Shown here piece by piece: positions 61,176 through 64,000 of a stretch of DNA of 64,000 nucleotides (within the stretch, counting starts at the first letter, position 1; every line of letters begins with the position of its first letter). The notes beneath the pieces were generated by a model. That model ran no database searches. It was not told the DNA's origin and worked only from the letters and a program-made list of their open reading frames with translations. Position numbers and translations under genes: made by a program. This DNA comes from an uncultured Latescibacterota bacterium (GTDB taxonomy: Bacteria > Latescibacterota > UBA2968 > UBA8231). The stretch is from assembly GCA_951813615.1 (NCBI GenBank), contig OX638377.1, positions 2,046,001 to 2,110,000 on the forward strand. Direction: 5' to 3'.

Positions 61176-62072
61176 GTGAGAGGTAGTACGGGCCGGTGTC
61201 GCGATTGGACGCAGTATGCGTTCGTGGGGCCGGCCCTCATTTTGCTCATTGGCATCAATGTCTTCCCACTGCTGTACAGCATCGCGCTCAGCTTCACCAA
61301 TGTAGATCTGGTCGGCGGGGCGTGGAAATTCGTGGGAGGATTCAACTACGCCGTGGCATTCAAGTTCGCCAAATATGGGGCCGCGCTGCGGACGACTGCG
61401 CTCTTTGTCTGCGTGGCCGTGACTGCGGAACTGGTCTTGGGCTTTGCCTTGGCGCTGGCGCTCAAAGATCGCTTCAGTGGCCGGTCATTTGCACTGACCG
61501 CGCTTTTGGTGCCGATGATGTTGCCGCCGGCCGTGATCGCGCTCTTTTGGAAGCTGGTGCTCAACGGGCACTACGGTATCCTTAATCAATGCCTCGGCGC
61601 GCTGGGGCTGAGCCAACCCCAGTGGATTACCGATCCCGACCTCAAGCTGCTGTCGATTTTGCTGGTTGACGTGTGGATGTGGACGCCGTTTATGATGCTG
61701 ATCGCACTGGCGGCGCTCAACGCTATCCCCGGCTATCTGTACGAGGCTGCGGCCATTGACCGGGCCTCGCGGTGGAAGGTCTTCCGCCGAATTACCCTGC
61801 CTTTGTGTGCGCCGCTTTTGGGGCTGGCCGTGCTGCTGCGGGCCACGGACGCGATCAAGCAGTTCGATTTGGTCATGGCCATTACCGGCCCCAACGATCC
61901 CGCGACGCAAACAGTGAGCGCACTGCTCTATCAGGCGGTGTTCCGCGATGGCAAGGTGGGGTTGGGCGCGGCGTATTCGTACGTGGTGCTGGTGCTGGTG
62001 CTGGCGCTGGCTAGTGTGTTTGTGCGCTACATGAGTTCAGTGCAGCGGCGCGAGGAGGCCGGGGCACAGTGA
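61176..62072 (+). CDS. Sugar ABC transporter permease 1
   Basis: 298-residue inner-membrane protein with about six membrane segments (FVGPALILLIGINVFPLLYSIAL near residue 16 is the first). The EAA loop is EAAAIDRASRWKVFRRITLPL at about residue 190, where the ATPase docks. It begins at GTG 61176, 8 bases after the binding-protein stop. Partner of the second permease, which overlaps it by 4 bases; it belongs to the MalF/UgpA type. Confidence 0.92.
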   Translation: MRGSTGRCRDWTQYAFVGPALILLIGINVFPLLYSIALSFTNVDLVGGAWKFVGGFNYAVAFKFAKYGAALRTTALFVCVAVTAELVLGFALALALKDRFSGRSFALTALLVPMMLPPAVIALFWKLVLNGHYGILNQCLGALGLSQPQWITDPDLKLLSILLVDVWMWTPFMMLIALAALNAIPGYLYEAAAIDRASRWKVFRRITLPLCAPLLGLAVLLRATDAIKQFDLVMAITGPNDPATQTVSALLYQAVFRDGKVGLGAAYSYVVLVLVLALASVFVRYMSSVQRREEAGAQ

Positions 62073-62932
62073 AAGCGCTGCGCATCGCCTTTGTCGGGAG
62101 CTACTTTTGCGCGGCCATGCTGCCGCTGATCTGGCTCTTACTGACCTCGTTTAAGACGCGAGACGACAGCATTGCCGTACATCCGAAGTTCGCGCCTACT
62201 TGGGCCGAGGAGGTCGCGGACGACGGGATCTACTTCCACGCCAATCTCGACGGCTATCGCCAACTGGCCGCGGTGTACGCCGGTGGGGAACACGCCTTTT
62301 TCCACTACTTGGGCAACAGCTTGGTCATTGGCCTGCTCAGCACTTTGTGCTCGGTGCTGATTGGCACCTGCGCGGCTTATGGCTTTAGCCGCTTTGCCAT
62401 CCCCGGAGGGCGAGACTGGCTGTTCTTCATCCTCTCGACGCGCTTTTTGCCGCCCCTCGCCGTGGTGGTGCCGGTGTTGATGATGTATCGCGAATTCGAT
62501 CTCCAGAACAGCCATCTAGGATTGGTGCTGCTGTACACGGCGTTCAATATGTCGCTGGCCGTGTGGCTGATGAAGGGCTTTATCGACGAAATACCCACGG
62601 CGTACGAAGAGGCCGCGCTGGTGGCTGGCTATACTCGCTTTCAAGCCTTCCGCTTGGTCGTCCTGCCTCGGGCTGTGCCCGGGATGGCAGTGACTGCGGT
62701 GTTCTGCTTGATCTCGGCGTGGAACGAGTACGGGTTTGCCATGACGCTCAACAATCAAAAGGCCGTTACGGTGCCGGTTTACTTCGCTGGTTTGCAGGGT
62801 AATGTGTCGGGTCTGCCGTGGGCGCAGATTAGCGCGGGGATGCTGATTTTTGTCGCGCCGATCATCGTCTTCACGATCTTGGTGCGCAAGCATCTGTTGC
62901 GCGGCGTTACCTTTGGGACGATCAAGCGATGA
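62069..62932 (+). CDS. Sugar ABC transporter permease 2
   Basis: 287-residue inner-membrane protein of the MalG/UgpE type, about six membrane segments. The EAA loop is YEEAALVAGYTRFQAFRLV at about residue 172. Starts at GTG 62069, overlapping the previous stop as GTGA. A large extracytoplasmic loop with FAPTWAEEVADDGIYFHANL precedes the second segment. Its TGA overlaps the ATG of the small membrane ORF at 62929. Confidence 0.92.
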   Translation: MKALRIAFVGSYFCAAMLPLIWLLLTSFKTRDDSIAVHPKFAPTWAEEVADDGIYFHANLDGYRQLAAVYAGGEHAFFHYLGNSLVIGLLSTLCSVLIGTCAAYGFSRFAIPGGRDWLFFILSTRFLPPLAVVVPVLMMYREFDLQNSHLGLVLLYTAFNMSLAVWLMKGFIDEIPTAYEEAALVAGYTRFQAFRLVVLPRAVPGMAVTAVFCLISAWNEYGFAMTLNNQKAVTVPVYFAGLQGNVSGLPWAQISAGMLIFVAPIIVFTILVRKHLLRGVTFGTIKR

Positions 62933-63093
62933 ACCGCTGGTTAGATCGCTGCGCTCGCGTGGGCATGGTCGCCGGAGTGGGGTTGATGCTGCAACCGTTT
63001 TGGGGGACGGGGCTGAAGTATGGGTTTTTTATTGCTGCCTTCAGCACGCTGTTGCACGTTGTGACTTCGCGGCGACAGATGGACGAGTCATGA
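62929..63093 (+). CDS. Small membrane protein inside the importer operon
   Basis: 54-residue ORF that begins with ATG overlapping the permease stop (ATGA) and ends with TGA overlapping the ATG of the ATPase gene (ATGA). Such double overlap is a mark of translated, coupled genes. Residues about 9-26 (ARVGMVAGVGLMLQPFW) and 31-46 (YGFFIAAFSTLLHVV) are hydrophobic, predicting two membrane helices with a charged tail RRQMDES. It may be a regulatory or assembly subunit of the transporter. No named family is recognised. Confidence 0.65.
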   Translation: MNRWLDRCARVGMVAGVGLMLQPFWGTGLKYGFFIAAFSTLLHVVTSRRQMDES

Positions 63094-64000
63094 GCTTTCT
63101 CGAGTGCCGGGAGTTGGTCAAGACCTTTGCCGACGGCACGCGTGCGGTCCAGGGCATTGATTTGCACTGCGGCGAGGGCGAGTTCGCCGTGCTGTTGGGG
63201 CCTTCTGGGTGCGGCAAGACGACTACGCTGCGGATGGTCGCTGGCCTCGAAAAGCCGACGGCTGGGCAGATTGTGTTGGCCGGCGAGGACATCACCGACT
63301 GCTCGCCCGCCGAGCGGGACGTGGGGTTTGCGTTTCAGTTTTACGCGCTCTATCCGCACCTGAAGGTCGAGGACAACATCGGTTTCCCGCTGGAGAGCAT
63401 GGGGTTGAATCGGCAGGAGCGACGACAGCGGGTGGCCGACATTGTCGAGCGGTTGGGGTTGGGTGCGTTGGTCGGGCGCTATCCCCGGCAGTTATCGGGC
63501 GGCGATCAGCAGCGGGTGGCTTTGGCGCGGGCCATGGTGCGGCGGCCGCAGATCTACCTGATGGACGAGCCTTTGGGCACACTCGATGCGGGTTTGCGGC
63601 TGGAGATGCGAGAGATGATCCGCGCCCAGCAGCTCGACGCGGGGATCGCCACCTTGTATGTGACCCATGACCAAGAGGAGGCCATGAGCTTGGCTGATCA
63701 AGTGGTGGTCATGGATGAGGGCCGGATTCGCCAGAGTGGGGCTGCGGCCTTGGTGTACGACCAGCCGGCCGACCTGTTTGTGGCGCATTTTATCGGTAGC
63801 CCCAGCATGAACTTCATCACCGGGGAAATTCGCGAGGACTGCTTTGTCGCGCCTGGGTTGGTCTGGCCGCTGGCCGAGCCGATGCGACCGGGGTCGGCGA
63901 CGCTTGGGGTGCGGCCGGAGTTCGTGCGGCCGGCTGTCAAAGGTCGGCTGCGGGCAGAGGTGGTGCGCGATGAGTACCAAGGCGCGTGCCGCTACATTCA
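63090..64000 (+). CDS. Sugar ABC transporter ATP-binding protein, 3' truncated by window end
   Basis: At least 303 residues; the reading frame is open to the end of the window. Walker A GPSGCGKTTTL near residue 36, Q-loop FAFQFYALYPH, signature LSGGDQQRVALARAM (Gln replaced by Asp), Walker B YLMDEPLGTLD and H-loop YVTHDQEEA are all visible. The domain after residue about 240 (FIGSPSMNFITGEI, LGVRPEF) is the MalK/UgpC regulatory OB-fold region. ATG overlaps the stop of the small membrane ORF. It energises import through permeases 1 and 2. Confidence 0.93.
   Translation, partial: MSFLECRELVKTFADGTRAVQGIDLHCGEGEFAVLLGPSGCGKTTTLRMVAGLEKPTAGQIVLAGEDITDCSPAERDVGFAFQFYALYPHLKVEDNIGFPLESMGLNRQERRQRVADIVERLGLGALVGRYPRQLSGGDQQRVALARAMVRRPQIYLMDEPLGTLDAGLRLEMREMIRAQQLDAGIATLYVTHDQEEAMSLADQVVVMDEGRIRQSGAAALVYDQPADLFVAHFIGSPSMNFITGEIREDCFVAPGLVWPLAEPMRPGSATLGVRPEFVRPAVKGRLRAEVVRDEYQGACRYI

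Noticed and set aside
1..64000. tRNA, rRNA, CRISPR arrays, insertion sequences or prophage.
   Set aside because: No cloverleaf, rRNA signature, regularly spaced direct repeats, transposase or phage structural gene was found by reading both strands.

Overview
The window is a GC-rich bacterial chromosome segment (roughly 60% GC by eye). It is packed with genes on both strands; after start correction no gene-free gap exceeds 300 bases. I see no tRNA, rRNA, CRISPR array, transposase or phage gene. The gene content points to an uncultured, glycan-degrading, probably marine or sponge-associated bacterium. It holds six phytanoyl-CoA-dioxygenase-like (PhyH) oxygenases, two sulfatase-fold proteins, a sialidase, three Gfo/Idh/MocA dehydrogenases, an M81 peptidase, and a secreted protein with a C-terminal FlgD/type A sorting-like module (YPNPFN). 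That mix resembles Latescibacterota, Poribacteria and other FCB-like lineages, but the exact phylum is an inference.

Layout. 154-5892 (+): a tight Hsp70 operon (large TPR protein, J-like protein, GrpE-like protein, DnaK-like protein, zinc-ribbon protein). 5998-7732 (-): two tandem PhyH paralogues with an unusual metal motif. 7952-10132 (+): a secreted protein of about 19 ankyrin repeats. 10198-17040 (-): a six-gene catabolic operon (secreted alpha/alpha-barrel-like protein, sialidase, sulfatase, SDR, two PhyH). 17130-21401 (+): Eis-like acetyltransferase, PhyH, a DUF4143-type ATPase with its own promoter, and another PhyH. 21436-23296 (-): GntR regulator plus ABC exporter. 23499-24638 (-): threonine-synthase-like enzyme. 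24776-29641: an unusual protein with a C-terminal MIP18/DUF59 domain, a GH43/32-like propeller protein and an enolase-superfamily enzyme. 29663-35934: ilvD, a lipocalin-like secreted protein, a Gfo/Idh with a conserved partner, a Cache-domain protein and a metallophosphoesterase. 35984-40964 (-): a DNA methyltransferase, a Gfo/Idh, an atypical sulfatase-fold enzyme and an Ldh-type dehydrogenase. 41075-44078: M81 peptidase plus methyltransferase, converging on a DapA-family aldolase. 44147-48892 (-): a two-component system upstream of a secreted TPR/coiled-coil/double jelly-roll protein. 49024-51973 (-): metallohydrolase, NAD-dependent epimerase-like protein and mannonate dehydratase. 52051-54597 (-): a low-GC methyltransferase fused to a BsuBI/PstI-type endonuclease, the clearest horizontally acquired gene. 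54889-59752 (+): Gfo/Idh, DUF4214-like protein, PD40 propeller, class-A beta-lactamase-like hydrolase, amidohydrolase. 59863-end (+): a sugar ABC importer operon with a 54-residue membrane ORF wedged between permease and ATPase; the ATPase runs off the window.

Most genes fit uptake and breakdown of decorated carbohydrates: an ABC importer, a sialidase and sulfatase to remove sugars and sulfate, Gfo/Idh, Ldh, enolase-superfamily and UxuA enzymes for uronate or sugar-acid steps, and oxygenases for less common substrates. The points most worth a second look are the restriction-methylase fusion with a retained internal start and an adjacent gene relic, the MIP18-domain fusion that has lost its cysteine, the sulfatase-fold protein with threonine at the nucleophile position, the PhyH pair lacking the usual iron carboxylate, the J protein with HPP instead of HPD, and the overlooked small ORF in the importer operon.
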